Position numbers and translations under genes: made by a program. The notes under the pieces were generated by a model, which did not search any database, was not told the origin of the DNA, and saw only the letters and a program-made list of their open reading frames with translations. Shown in pieces: positions 31,319 through 43,938 of a stretch of DNA of 64,000 nt; positions within the stretch are counted from its first letter, which is position 1, and every line of letters starts with the position of its first letter. Origin of the DNA: Stereum hirsutum FP-91666 SS1 (lineage: Eukaryota; Basidiomycota; Agaricomycetes; Russulales; Stereaceae); contig NW_006763143.1 in the NCBI RefSeq assembly GCF_000264905.1, forward strand, positions 1 to 64,000. The letters run 5' to 3'.

Positions 31319-33021
31319 ATGATTATCTCCCCACAGGACTTATTCGCTCTCCAGCTTTGGTACGTACATCGGCAACGCTCTTGTCCCTGTGATTTATAAA
31401 CCATTCATTCTAGGTTGGTTAACGATTATGCTGTATTGTCAGCGAACGGTAAATGTTGCACTTATATATAAGATACATATCCACTGTCTGATGCGAGTGG
31501 TGCAGTTCTCTGGGTTGCCGACCTCATTGCGACACTACCGACGGAAATCCAGGTTGTTTGGTTCAATAGGCCGACAATTTGCTCTCTCATATTTATGCTC
31601 AACCGATATATGTACCTTCTACATCTCATATTCGAGGCTATGACGACGTTTCCCAGTGGGAGTCCGTTGAGCGACGGGTACAATTCGTTCTGAGATCTAT
31701 TTCCTTTCGTTGTCTAACAGACTCTGTTCACCAGAACTTGCGCTATGCTGGGCTACATAGAGGAGATGACTGTCATCATTTCAATCGCTACGACTGGAAG
31801 TAAGCCCAAAACGTCCGCTTCTATGGAGGTATGTCTTTTTTTACTAACAAACACATCTAGTCCTAATCACCATCCGGGTCTACGCGATATGCGGACGTAA
31901 GAAGTCAGTCGTTTGGATATCGGGCATATGTATCGCACTAAGATTTGGGCTTGATGTTTTCGTTTGTCTTCCCTTCCCCATTCAGCCTTACTATTTGATG
32001 CTAAATCTTTTATGATTAGGTCGGTGTCATTCAACAAAAATCTGTTTCCACTGCTGGCACTTTGTATTATGTTTTATCCCGCTGTACATTCGTGAACGAG
32101 GATCCAGCATGGTTCGCAGCGTGGGTCACCTACCCAGCCATTGTCTCCAAATGTGCTAACATCACTTTCAATTATATTTGATAGATGTGAGGCCTTCAGC
32201 TTTCACGTCCATATTCATACCTGGACTCACCAGAAGTTATACATCCGTTTCAGGCCTACAGCTAGTTGTTCCAGCTGTTGCGATTGCATTCGACATTTTC
32301 ATTGTCACGCTTACACTCATGAAATGTGTTCGACACTTTCTTGAGATGCGCACAGTCGGTCAATTTAGTTTGACACGATTGCTACTTCGCGACGGTACGT
32401 GTCATGACATATGTTCAAGGCAAGACTCGCTCTGAAATGTGTCAAGGCGTTATGTATTTCCTGTCAGTCTGGAGTATGACCTGGATGTTGCGCCGTTCTG
32501 CTCACGTTATTTTGCCTAACAGAATCATGTTGACGATCGGAGCTGTCTCAGTTGGGACTGGTATCGTGAGTTTGGATAGTCGTCATCTCACTATACCTCA
32601 GAGCTCACTCAGAGCATGTTGTTCTCTTAGATATCGCTAGTTGTGGGTGGTAATGCATGTGCTCATCCTTTTCCCCCCATTACTCTCTCGCCATTACTGA
32701 TTACAAATCGTCGTTGGCATTAAATCAGCTATCACCCGGGCAATCAGCATTTTTTCACATCACAGTGCCATTCTTCAACGTGTAAGTTAGTTCCATACAC
32801 ACTCCGATTCTCATATGGAAGTTCAATATTTACAATCTTGACACACGCACTCTTAATGGGACATGGTCAGGCTCCCCAATATTCTCATCTCTCGGCTGAT
32901 CCTGAATTTGAGGGCCTGCTCTTGCTCTCGAGAGCGGGGTCATACTACAAAGAGCCATGCACTCCCAGACCTTGAAGTTGCCGAACGGTTCTCATTAGAT
33001 TACTTGGATACAGATACCTAG
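31319..33021 (+). CDS. DUF6533-type multi-pass membrane protein, copy 2
   Basis: Start at 31319 ('MIISPQDLFALQ'). Firm exons: 31319..31359, 31414..31448, 31506..31677, 31735..31799, and one starting at 31861. The second exon is 35 nt, as in the upstream copy, and intron phases match. Family landmarks in order: 'LVNDYAVLSAN', 'VLWVADLIATLPTEIQVVW', 'IFMLNRYMYLLHLI', 'CAMLGYIEEMTVIISIA', 'ILITIRVYAICGRKK', 'LQLVVPAVAIAFDIFIVTLT', 'FSLTRLLLRDG', 'GVMYF' and the final 'LPNILISRLILNLRA'. The gene ends at the TAG at 33019-33021. It is predicted to be an integral membrane protein with about seven helices; its role is unknown. The joins around 32110-32250 and 32640-32870 are uncertain. Confidence 0.75.
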
Positions 33022-34117
33022 ATATCGCCGACGTGCGCTCTTCAGTCGGACTTGGTCACAATTAGTAAGCGATGCCCTTTTCCAGTAAGTATAAGTACCC
33101 AAGAGAACTCACAGACCGCATATCACAGGACGGAAATTCCGATGAGAAGGAATCAAAAGCAAACATGGATGTATTATCTGTCACACTTTATGAAGCCATA
33201 ATCACCAATAACTAGATTGCTTCTCGAATTGCGAGGCCACTCTCTCAGACTTGCCATGCAGACAGTAGATGCTAAGCGGAAACATAGAGCGGTCTCTTGG
33301 AAGAACAAGGTAGCATCCGACTATCCTTATTGGATTCAAAAACAAACACAACACATGATGCAACAGGTATAGGTAGGTCATAGCTACTGGAGCGCGTTGG
33401 AAAATTAGGGCGCGTTCGGCTGCCATCAACGTTGCAGCGTTGCCCCGCCAAAACACGAGAGAAGCGCTGCAGTCCCTAAGCTTCCCGACGGCTCACGGGT
33501 ACAGTGTTTCTCAGCTGTTTGGCAGAGCAACGCTGCATCGTTTCTGGTTGCCGAACGCGCCCTTAGAAGTCGATATCATGGTTACTTGGCGCAAGTATCT
33601 ATCGTTAACCTCATGTTCAGGTTCAATTTCCTTCTTTCCTCATCACCATTCTACGCTGCCCAGTTCATGTCTATATTTTTACTCACGTCATCCATTGTCG
33701 CTGTGCATTCTCTGCTATTGCGTTTTAATGTGGATTCTTGCTACACCACAAAAGCAGATAATGGAGTGATGTGGCGTACTGGCCGGCAACTTGCGATGCC
33801 TACTCCGAGTCACTCCCAATCGTTCAGTTCTTCGCATATAATATTTTATGTTCCTCCATTTACCAATATTCATGTGGAATTCCCGTATAGAGATGGTTCA
33901 ATCTTGCGGTCAACGAATAGGTATTGCGTCATGGTGACCTTTGCCGCCGATGACAGGAACCTGGGTGGCGCAGGCTTTGTAACGTCCCGACTATTCTTAG
34001 CTGGAGGCGCCTGAGAAACGCCTGAGACAAAAGTCTTAAATCAGCATGCATACGCTGGCGCATCTCTCTCCTTCATCCTTTCCCTAACATCTTTTGGCCA
34101 CCCGATAACTCTGGACG
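33022..34117. other. Intergenic; carries a small inverted-repeat element
   Basis: Contains the MITE-like element at 33408-33562. A 142-codon open frame at 33586-34014 has no recognisable motif. The segment just before 34118 should include the promoter of the ATPase gene. Confidence 0.5.
33408..33562. mobile_element. 155-bp MITE, PIF/Harbinger-like
   Basis: The ends are terminal inverted repeats. GGGCGCGTTCGGC is perfect at both ends, followed by a diverged part with a shared TGCAGCGTTGC; total TIR is about 42 bp. A TTA trinucleotide flanks each side (33405-33407 and 33563-33565). A 3-bp TWA-type target duplication and GC-rich GGG-starting TIRs are typical of PIF/Harbinger elements. The inside is too short to code, so it is non-autonomous. 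Confidence 0.85.
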
Positions 34118-37100
34118 ATGTCGCCTGCCAATGATCCCGAAATGAGCCTGCTTCAAGCAGAGGGTTCACTCTCACCAGACCAAAATGCAGCTGACCACAG
34201 CTTTCAAACGGCGCCAATACTCAGTGGTGACGCCGCGGAAATCCTGGGACCAGACATCGTGCCTCAGCTTGCTGTCTACGGGCGTATCCTCAGCCAACTC
34301 ATCGATGGCGAGGAGCAGCTAGCAATCGTCCCGAAACTCTATATCAACAGTAATGCACCATTCAGTGCTGTGGTCTGCGGTTTGCAGGTGCGTTTTTTGT
34401 ACCCTATGACGGATGGAAATTATGTTTGACGCGTTCTGGGCCAAGGGTTCCGGAAAGAGTCATTCCACTTCGGTGCTACTGGAGAGTTGTCTTATACAAG
34501 ATGCGCGACTGGGCACGCTACCTATGCCGTTGAGTGCGGTCCTGTGAGTCTCTTCTCGTCTTTTTATGTGGATTCTCTCTCTCTCTAAATCAAGTGTGTA
34601 GGTTCCATTTTGACTCCGCGGCGGGTGGCGGGCAGGTGCAGCCATGTGAAGCTGCCTACCTGGCCTGTCTAAACCCAGTTCACGGTGCTGGTGCTGTTCC
34701 ACCAGATATAACGGTGCTAGTCCTGTGCGTTTCAGGATCTCTCAGCCTCTTGAACTGGTTGTCTTCAACTCATTTCTGTTCGTGTAAAAGACCTAATAAT
34801 ATCAAGGCGATGAGGCATGTTTACTCTCCTCTCCCGAATGTTAAAGTCGAGGCTCTGCATTTCTCCACAAAAGATATCAGTGGTGAGCGTCTGCTTGCCA
34901 TGATGAAAGTTGATGATAGTGGCCGTAAGTGTTCGATCCTTGTCTTCCTGGTCCCCGGTCTAACTGGATCTGACTCAGAGATGCCATTATACATGGAACT
35001 CATCATGTCTATCCTTCGAGACATGGACGAATTCGACTATGGGGCATTTCAGGAGGCTCTAACTCTGCATAAACTCAGCAAGCAGCAGAAAGCAATGCTC
35101 AACCTTCGACTTGCGTTATTGGACTCGTGCTTGAAGGGGGGAGATGAAACAAATAGCGTGTCTACGCACTTCTCCCAGGGAATGTTGACGATTGTGGAGT
35201 CAGTGGTCATATTGAGCGGACTGATCACCTTACCTGACATGCGTTCTCAGTCTGTCGTCGCCTTTTATGGACGCTTCATCCGCTTGTGGTTTCTTCGACA
35301 TTATTCTTGGCCTATTCTTGGAGGTGGACGTTAAGACTGGGAAGCTGATTGGTATATTTTTCCTCATTTTCTCGAATTTATTTTCGTTGTTGATGATTTG
35401 TACAATTACGGCAGTTCTAGATGAAGCGCATAAGGTATAGTCGTGTGTCCTTCATTTACGCCGGCTTTGGCGTTCAAAGAGCTGACATCTGTGATGTAGT
35501 ATCTAACAGATACAGGTAGTTCAACACGACTAACCGACTCTCTGCTTACCGTCATCCGTCAGCAACGCCATCTCAATACACGTGTCATTATCTCAACTCA
35601 AGAACCGACTGTTGTTCCATCTAAGTTCCTTGAACTTAGCTCGTTCGTCATTGCTCATCGCTTTTCCTCCCCACAATGGCTTCATCACCTATCCGCACAT
35701 GTCTCGGCTGCACAAGTGATGAAAGATGAACTGTTCGCAAAGGTGAGTTCAGATCTCTCATATCTCCTCTGGCTTTGACATGACGTTATAATAATTCACC
35801 GCTGTAGATCGTTGGTCTGCAGACTGGGCAGGCGATCATGTTTGCTCCTTCTGGTCTCGGCGTCAAATCCGTAATTTCATCGTCTAAGGCTTGGACGACC
35901 ACATCTTCCGCTAAGCTCACTACGAGCGGTGGTCTCGTCACCCCATATGGTCAAGGTTACCTACTCGTTCGGTCCCGACAGCGCATTACCCTTGACGGAG
36001 GCCATTCGCTTCTCGCTGTACCTAACAAAGCTGGGAATACTCGACCTGTGCTCAGAATTACTGCACAGACATCGGCTGAGGGTGTAACACAGGCGGAGGA
36101 GCACTCTGGCCTATTTTATACTATGAGGGAATTTGTGGAGTTGGCAGATAGTACAGGGATAGAGGAGATCAAATCAACTAGAGCCGAGTCCTCCATTTTC
36201 GAAACTTGTGCGGACGAGAATGGCTCGAACTATCAGCTTGAGGAGCAGACGGATATTGATGCCTTCAATATTGCGGTGCCAGATAATTGCAGCGATGAGG
36301 TTGCGACAAAACCAGGTCAGTCCTATAGTGTTATAGAATTGAATCAATGTATAAAATACCAACCTCTGACTCCAAAAAAGCCGAGGGAGCGTCAAAGGAT
36401 GAGAACAGTCGACTACTCTTTGCAAAGCCCTCATCGTACGCTGCACCTATATCACCGACTTCGGACATGGTAAGACACCATCTTACTCCTGTCCCACTTG
36501 CATCGACTGTGGTATGTTTTTTCGTCTTATGAAAACTTATCATTGACCTCATTATCATTTGCAGTCTTTAAAAACTCGTATGTCTACCAACTTCGGCTTC
36601 CATTGCAACACCGGTTAGCTCATTTCCCCAGTAGTGCAGCCTCATCTATGTAATGAGTTTTACCTCCTTGGACATTGTACCGGAGACGTATGTCAATCCA
36701 TATATCCCGATCTTTATAGTCATTAAGACTAATAGCGCTAACATAAATAATAGACCGACTGCCCGAACACTCACAATTACCTTCTGAGTCCTGCCCAACT
36801 TGTACAGCTGGCTTCATCGTCTAAGAATGTGCCGTGCAAATTCCTCAAGAAAGGTATTTAGTCCCTCCAGCCCTCGATCACACACTAATATGGGAATATG
36901 GTGTAGGAGAACCATGTCCGTTCGGTGCTGAAGAGTGCATGTACGGTCATTCATGCCCGTCAGGAGCGAAATGTACATGGGCTCAGAGGGGTCTCTGTCG
37001 TTTTCAACGATGTATGACAGCCTTGCCCTATGTATTCGAGACCAATGATTTATTTTGCATTCCATATAGACGGCATACATGGTCCAGAGACAACATCTTC

Positions 37101-37854
37101 ACCAAATCTAACGGCCAACGTCCATTCCATCGGTTCAAGATCTACCGTATTGGGGACGTCACCACCAGTATATGCTCCATCATCACCTTCACCCTCATGC
37201 CAGAGCTTCGAGATGGGTTCCAGCTTTGTGGACTCTTTTTCACCGTCACGGCCCACAAGGACCACTGCCGAATATCCTGCCACTGCGACCACATCTCCGA
37301 TAACTTTACCCCAACCTGAGAGACAAGCCTCACCGACTCATCCGGCCACGAAGCGCTCATCGGCACCTCTACCTATGACGCTGAATGTCGCAAGGTTCTA
37401 CCCGCTTCTTCTCATTTTGTCAGAGGAGAAGACTGGTTATACGGCCAACCCTTGGCCCCGCGTGGAAGCCAAATTTCGGGAACGTGATCCGAAGGCTTTC
37501 ACCGGAACTTTCAGAGCCTACTTAGTGGCGGCTAGGGATGCTGGATTAGTAGCTCTAGGTAACCTTTCTGAACCCGGTACTGAATGGGTTCGGCTGCTAG
37601 GCAAACCTTCAGTAAAACAATGCATCGACGAGGCAAAGAAATTCATGCCACTGGTGCAGGCTCTCAGAGAGGAGAAAGCCGCCGGAAGGGCACGCCCGAT
37701 GTATTCTCAGGTTGCACCTCGTCTGAAACAAAGGCATCCGAATTCTTTCACGGGGAAGTTCGCAGATTATATTGAGGCTGCAAGGGCTTTGAATTTGGTT
37801 GTTTGTGGGACGACTTCAAAAGTCGGGCAGGAGTGGGTTCAATCTCGCCATTGA
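34118..37854 (+). CDS. P-loop (HerA/FtsK-like) ATPase with CCCH zinc finger and two winged-helix-like repeats, copy 1
   Basis: Many-exon gene. The first exon is 34118..34387 (90 residues) and the next starts at 34446 with Walker A: 'VCGLQ|GSGKSHSTSVLLE'. 'FHFDSAAGGGQVQPCEAAYLA' and 'MPLYMELIMSILRDMDEFDY' follow. Walker B is 'VLDEAHKYLTDTG' (35416-35520), then 'IRQQRHLNTRVIISTQEPTVVP' and 'LQTGQAIMFAPSGLGV'. A DEAH box followed by a StQ-type 'STQEP' sensor is what HerA/FtsK ATPases show. After a Ser/Glu-rich linker, a CCCH finger has Cys-x8-Cys-x6-Cys-x3-His ('GEPCPFGAEECMYGHSCP', about 36826-37010). The C-terminus has two repeats of about 70 residues (about 37385-37600 and 37640-37850) built on 'F.PLv..L..EK..G', 'aFTGkf..Yi.aA' and 'LVv.G'. 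A role in nucleic-acid handling is inferred. A paralogue lies at 54571-58211. Confidence 0.8.
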
Positions 37855-38798
37855 ATGATGTGGTGCGATGATGGATACATTTTCCGATCCTGACGAGATC
37901 ATTTCGTAGTCCCTTTCGGTACGGAATACTTAATATCACCTACATATAGTGCATCTGTCGTGTAGTATTTGAACGATAGTGATCTAGTACTGCTATGATG
38001 AATGTATTTTCCACCGCCCAAAATTTTCCGATACATGTCGACCATTTAGAACCATTCCCTCGTACTTCTGTTGGAGAAATTAGAGGTTGCACCTCCTCGA
38101 AACCGTCAAAAATATACTTGCTCATTATCGTGCCCGATGTTGACAATAACGTTCTACCTCTCAAAAATACTGCCAAGATCGCAGTGTATAGTTGCTATGT
38201 ATACACACACTTGGATAAATAGATGATCATAATGATGCATCACAGATCTGCGCAAGTACCCTGCGGGCCAGCGGAGATGCATAATATCGATGGGCGGCGA
38301 CGAATCACATAACCGAATCAGCTAGCTCTACAGTCTCCTGTCTGTTTGCTGTCCTCTCTCTCTTGAGCCCATTCGTCTGTTGACTTACTGCTTCCTTGCA
38401 GCGAACTGATATCGGGATTACGCGTTGACTTCCTCTTTCCGTCGCTGAACTGTGCATTTTGCCGGCCTCATGGCATTCCGCTGACGGGTTGGGAGCATCA
38501 AGCCGAATCCCATTTAGCCATCGACTTCCCCGGGAAGCATCCCTCATGAATCTCAATTCAGCAGTTACTAGTTATTCCTGGCTCTTCTGATACTACTCAT
38601 GTATGCATTCCATGGTCGCCTAGGCGCAACTGATTGCATCATCTGTTCATCTCATGCGATGCTCTCGCGTTGGCAGCACGCCACAAAATAAAGAGAATCC
38701 CCGAACATGATCTTGTCTTCCCTCCCATTTTTCCTCGACCTTCCACCTGATCCCGTCCCGTCTCTCATTTGTTCTTCGTCGACTGTGATCTCTGTAAC
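37855..38798. other. Intergenic, no gene recognised
   Basis: About 0.94 kb with short frames only. It should contain the 3' end of the ATPase gene and the promoter of the membrane-protein gene at 38799. Confidence 0.6.
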
Positions 38799-40109
38799 AT
38801 GCAACTGTCCACCGGCTGGATATACCTCTCGTTCGATTTGATAAAGCTTTTTCTAACTGCTGTCTTGCTATGGCCAACTACAGCTCTGGCTGAACTTGAA
38901 AACACGACTTACGACGACGCAAGCGGCCTGTTTACTTGGACTGGTGAATGGAATGCTGCGTCACCGTCCTGGCCATGTCCAGACTGCCTTTGGCAACCTG
39001 ATAGGTCCCAGTTGTACAACGCTACATGGCATGACGGAGGCTCAGATGGAGGTGCAAGTGGACGCATACAGTTCTCCGGTGCGTTTAAACTTACTACTGT
39101 GCCTTCAACTTTCTCTAATTGACCTTGTGACTCACTGAAAGGCTCTGCTGTCTATATCTACGGAATTGACATACCGAACGACGCACTGGCATGGTTCACC
39201 CTAGACAACTATGACGCGGTCAACCACAGCAGCTCCGCTGTAGGCGACGACCCGTGGAAATACGGAGCTCTATTCTATAGTGAAACAGGAATTTCGGAGG
39301 ATATTAACCACACTCTCCAGTTCTCAGTTGGATCTACGGACTCTACCGGACCCGGTATCTCGTCCATAATACTCGACTATGCAGTGGTAACTTCAAATAA
39401 GCTGAACCATACGACTTTGTCGTCCTCTGCTCGAGAGTCGTCTACCATCCGATCAGCATCCACGTACGTTGGTTTCTTCTGTGATGCACACCGAAGAACA
39501 ATATTTTCAGGACCATACACCATGAGTGGCTGACCATACACATTACAGAACATCCACTGCATCTATCACCGGATCACCGCAGCAACCTGGGCCGAGCTCA
39601 GAGGCAAAAAAGCACGCCCTCATCGGCGCTGTTCTCGGTGGTCTCGGGGGCGCAACAATCGCTGCAGCAGTGTTCTGGGCGCTGATACGTCGCCGTCGAC
39701 AAATAATTTACTCCAAGGTTGTTGAGCCGGAACCGTACGAGTTGACGTCTCGTGAGTTTGCTCCTCCATTCTAATATTTGGAAAGTGCGTATACTGATAT
39801 ACAGTTGGCCACAGAAGAGCAACCGTCTTCTCGTCAGTCCTCAAAAGCACTCTATATGCATCGCTCAGAGTCGGATGTGCCGCTAGAAATTGGACACAGT
39901 CCGTTGTTCGGTCCGTTGTCACTGTTGCAACTCAGTTTATGAGCCTAATCCCTATGTATACAGCGTCAACATCTACTCGTAGGCAAGGTGATCAAGATAG
40001 AGAGTATTCCACCGAGGATAGGGTGAGAGAGTTGGAGGCCAGGGTGCAGCTATTATTGGAGGAGAGGGTCCATATTGAGTCTCCACCGGAGTATCAGAGG
40101 AGCATATGA
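38799..40109 (+). CDS. Signal-anchored single-pass membrane protein with an extracellular beta domain
   Basis: Four-exon model: 38799..39078, 39142..39463, 39549..39751, 39805..40109, 369 residues. Residues 1-31 form a signal peptide ending 'TTALA'. The outer domain has 'YDDASGLFTWTGEWNA', 'ATWHDGGSDGGASGRIQFSG', 'AVYIYGIDIPND' and several N-glycosylation sites. This pattern is very common in Agaricomycete membrane proteins (a jelly-roll-like domain, then Ser/Thr stalk, one helix and a short tail). The helix is 'ALIGAVLGGLGGATIAAAVF' followed by RRRR. The tail ends with a short coiled coil, 'EDRVRELEARVQLLLEER', and 'PPEYQ'. The acceptor of the last exon is a choice: one 10 bp downstream gives a shorter, Ser-rich tail. 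The start at 38769 would add ten residues before the signal peptide. Function unknown. Confidence 0.8.
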
Positions 40110-40236
40110 CCCTTTGAGGGTGTGGAATCATATAGCCATCAAATATTCTGCTTCAACGAAAGAACGCGCAATAGAAAGACAGAGTCGTAAAACGTCGTTG
40201 GTTGCATGATGCAGGAGACGTTTGAAAACCCGACCT

Positions 40237-41708
40237 TCAATCGGAGTACATCCCACCGTCGGCTGTAATATACATGTGAGGGGCGGTAAGTAGTGCTCTA
40301 GTGTCTGCCGAGTCATAGCCCAGAAAGTATATCACTGACCGTTTGACCTATTGCAGCCCCCCACACTGAGTGATTAATATACATGAAGCATCGAATAAAT
40401 ACGGGAGTAAATCTCACCTGTAATATAGCTCGAGTTTTCGAGGCCAAGAAAGATACGACATCCGCTATTTCTTCCATTTTTCCGGGTCTACTGAGGACAG
40501 ACCGCGCAGTTTTCTGGACGAAAGCATCACATGTGAGATCCGTCTCGATTCAAGAAGTTGATCTAACGTACAGACTTGAGGAACGCATCTCCAATGACCA
40601 ACCCAGCCGCAAGGGTTTTCACTGATCACAAAATAAGGGGCTTGTCTGGGAGAAGCATGAAACCGACCGATGTGGCGTACTCATATCGGTAGGGACAACT
40701 CCCCTGATGAAAATATCCATAGACATGATTAGCTGGATCTGTCAGGCCACGAGCGGGAAGGGACAGGAATATATGCTTACGGAGCGTAAGCATTCACGTT
40801 GATTCCGAACTGCCCTAGCTCGGTCGCTGTATAGGATGCATCTATCATATGTATTGAGAAGGGGTGAAGCTGACACGTCTGTTTATGGAGAAATACTGAC
40901 CGACTGACTGGGTAAGACGACAGACTGCGAACTTGATGCTAGCATACGCGCTTATCATGGGAATGCCTACAATTTGGATAAAAGTTCTAAAAGCATCTCC
41001 GCGAAGCTGAGAAACATTGAGAGCAAACCTTGTTTCCCTGCGATCGAACACGCTCCAATGATCTTTCCCTCACGTCCTTGCTTGATCATTCGTCGAGCGG
41101 CTTATTGACAACCTATTAAATCAATGGTCGCAGGGCATGCCATTAATATAGACGAGTTACAGAGGTATACTCGCAAATTGGCGAATATGATTTGGGTAAG
41201 TTGCGCGACGGGTGCTTTTGCATCAACACGAGTAAGTCACCCGCAGAGAGCGTAATAAGAAGGTCGGTTGACAGAACAGGTTACTGACTAAGGATGAGAG
41301 AGGGCCGCTTATTCCGGCATTTGCGACCATCGTTGTGTGGGGAAGGTGAGCTCATGATTCGCTCAGTGAAAGGAGATATCGATGATCTTACCGTGTCCAG
41401 TCCGTTAAACGCACCCACTGCATCCTCAACCATTCGTCGCACATCATCTTCATTTGTGACATTCCAAGTCACAATGAGAATATCCTGCGCAGGATGTGTA
41501 CGGTGGATCTCGTCTCTCGGAGAGCTGACCCGCCTTTGACGCGACGTCGTTTATCGCCAGAATGAGTCCATCCTTTGCGAGTTTGACCGCAATCGTCCGT
41601 CCAATACCTATGGGTTCGTAAGTGCCCGCTGAGAGATATAAATCACAAATTTAATTTTCTACCCTGCGCAGCACCAGTAACAACTGCAGAGAGTCGTCTT
41701 GGGTCCAT
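40237..41708 (-). CDS. Short-chain dehydrogenase/reductase, diacetyl/acetoin-reductase-like, probably frameshifted
   Basis: The first exon starts at 41708 and reads through 'VVTGAAQG' into 'IGRTIAVKLAKDGLILAIND', giving the TGxxxGIG cofactor motif. Then come 'DILIVTWNVTNEDDVRRMVE', 'MVANAGISGP', 'KIIGACSIAGKQ' (catalytic Ser), 'MISAYASIKFAVCRLTQS' (Tyr-x3-Lys) and 'ATELGQFGINVNAYAP'. 'EEIADVVSFLAS' and a final 'DGGMYSD' end at 40237. Order and sequence fit classical SDRs of the acetoin/2,3-butanediol dehydrogenase group. Between 'ASKAGQLSERRD' and 'DEIHRTHPAQD' (about 41515-41525) the frame shifts by one base with no room for an intron. The exon carrying 'VANAG' also lacks a good acceptor. 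This is either a recent pseudogene or a sequence error. At least seven introns. Confidence 0.7.
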
Positions 41709-42501
41709 ATCGGGAAGAAGACGGAAGGCGCAATGGTTAGGGGGCTTGGTTAACGGTGGAGTGTGGAGTGCGTACTACATGCAGAGATGTATTATATCTA
41801 GGAGCAAAAAATAAGCTACTGGGATGGGAATCACCAAATCCTGGATGCGAAAGAGCACCCATCGAGGCATTCCACATGCTGCACCATGTTTGAACGGTTC
41901 AGTTCTTGAGCCGTCACTGATGTGAATGTAGTCCGTCCTGATTTATGCAGTTGCGCTGTCCGTCTTGTCAGCCAGAATTGGAGTTGACTTCTTTCGGTAG
42001 CGAAAGAGAACAACCCCCCCCGCAGCGCTGCTGGTCAATGATCATAGAATAGGATGATCACCTGCAGATTGCAACATATATTCATACATGGCCTCGATCG
42101 CAGCAGCCTCCACCGTCGACTATCTCCTTAGTGAGCGATAATAACAAGCCCGTAGGATACGTACTGTGGTACTCATATACTTGGAGATTGGTGACCGTTT
42201 ACTCTGATGAATGTTAACAAAATAGCCGAGGTCAGCGACTTGACGAGATCGCCACAAGATCTCACAAGACAAGATATCATGTCACGAACTAGAGTTCTTC
42301 GAACCCAAAATGATAGAGTGTTGAGCTGATATGTCACACTTTATTTCCGCATTCATGCCCCACATTTCACACCATCTCTTGTTTACCACAATTCTTTTTA
42401 AATCATTCTGTCCAAGTGAATAAGTCGTCAAACTAGGAGAATCGTTTGTATTAACACGTGAGATGATATCCCACGCAAACGACAAAAGCTGGTGCTTACC
42501 G
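41709..42501. other. Intergenic, no gene recognised
   Basis: About 0.8 kb between two minus-strand genes. Short frames only; a run of nine C at 42014-42022 is the only simple sequence. Confidence 0.5.
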
Positions 42502-43938
42502 TCAATTCGCGGCCAGTGTCTTGATATCGAGTTGCTTGAAAGTAAGCCAGCCCTCTGGACTGTTGTACACCACAGTAAGGGCTGTGAACAAGGATCAGCT
42601 AGCGTACTACGACTCTCGAAAAGAACATAACACTCTGAATGAACTTGGGAACTTACCTTTACTCTTAGCATTGTACAGCGTAGCGATAGACGCTACAACG
42701 TCGATGTTAGCGCCTAGTCACAGTCAGAAATGAAGTGCACGTACTGCCACGAGCAGGAATCTGCAATCCGGTCGCAGCACTGGTGATGATCTCCTGGTAC
42801 CTCACCCTATCGCCAGCCCGGATCGGAAGCGGAGCCTCCCAAAGCCGCGGCGGATCGTCCTCCAACTGAGCTACAACTCTGTACCGTCCGGAAGAGCTCA
42901 GAGGATAGAACCCATCATCGTTACACTCGCAGTGAACATCGGCATAGTAGATTGAGAATGGTCCATATATCTTACTGGTCTTGCAGTCGACTACACGCTC
43001 GAATCTGGGCTCGAGGGAGTTGGTACGCTTGCCAACGGGGCCTCGGAGCCGGCGCATTCTGTAAATGAGGATGCGATCCGAAGATTGGGTGAATGCAACG
43101 CAGAGGTTGTCCACCTTGATATCTGAGTTTGAGTCCGCCTCTTGGATAAAGGTGAGAATATCGTGCAAAAATATGTAACCATTGGGTACGTACCAGCCCA
43201 AGACAACGCAGCGACAGTGGTTTTACCATCAGCGGGGTCCTCTGTGACGAGTGCGGGAACACTCCATGCTCCATATGTTTGGCGCAAGACGAAATCTGTG
43301 GGTCAGAATAGTTGTGGATTATTCAGTGATTGCTCGGAGTAAACTAGGAGAACAGACGGACAGATGCGCTACGGCGGAATCACGGTTCATTTATTATTGT
43401 CAGTGAGATCGCAGGACGAAATGTTTGGGGCGTGGCTCACATTATCGCTGGCTTGATAGAACAGGATGTCGTTCTTCGAGCCCTCGCCAAACGTCGCCGA
43501 AGCAAGCGAGGACCCCAGGAAAGGCGCGTTTATTCCGGTGTAGGGCACGGTGTTGACGTGCACTGTTCCTGCCCCGATCCCTGCAGCCATAAAGAACGTC
43601 TCGTACAGGTACCCATTTGTATCTTGATAGAAGACGGCGACCAGGGGATTGTTCGGGTCTGCCAAGCGCTAGAGAAGTAATATGTAGTCAGAATTTTTAC
43701 TACCTCTATGAAGCCAGAAAAGACAGCCTACCGTGTTGGCCGCCGTCTTTGAGTATCTGTATCCGCCGCTGATGACGGACGTCTTAACTGTATCGTCAAA
43801 GTCGGTCGACTTGGCGGGAGCTTCAAGAATAGTGACCGTAGGCGATACATCAGGATACTTGGTACTAGCGGAGTAGACGTCGAAGCCAGCGCCGTCGGGT
43901 AGCACAGCAATTGAGTTCCCAATAGGAGTGGAAGACAT
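42502..43938 (-). CDS. Cytosolic beta-rich protein, possibly a fucose-lectin-like propeller
   Basis: Exons: 43938..43732, 43668..43441, one near 43300-43200, one near 43135-42745, then short ones ending at 42502. The start 'MSSTPIGNSIAVLPDGAGFDVY' has no signal peptide. Strand-like repeats follow: 'PLVAVFYQDTNGYLYETFF', 'DILFYQASDN', 'LCVAFTQSSDRILIYRMR' and 'ALTVVYNSPEGWLTFKQ'. Such spacing of hydrophobic/YQ strands resembles fucose-specific (AAL-type) fungal lectins. The middle part ('YYADVHCECNDDGFYPLSSS', 'PLPIRAGDRVRYQEIITSAA') is not typical of that family. The join between the second and third exons does not keep phase with the obvious donor, so the model is incomplete there. The lectin call is tentative. 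Confidence 0.55.

Noticed and set aside
33586..34014. 142-codon frame next to the Harbinger-like MITE as a transposase remnant
   Set aside because: No DDE motif or helix-turn-helix is visible, and the element's boundaries lie to its left.
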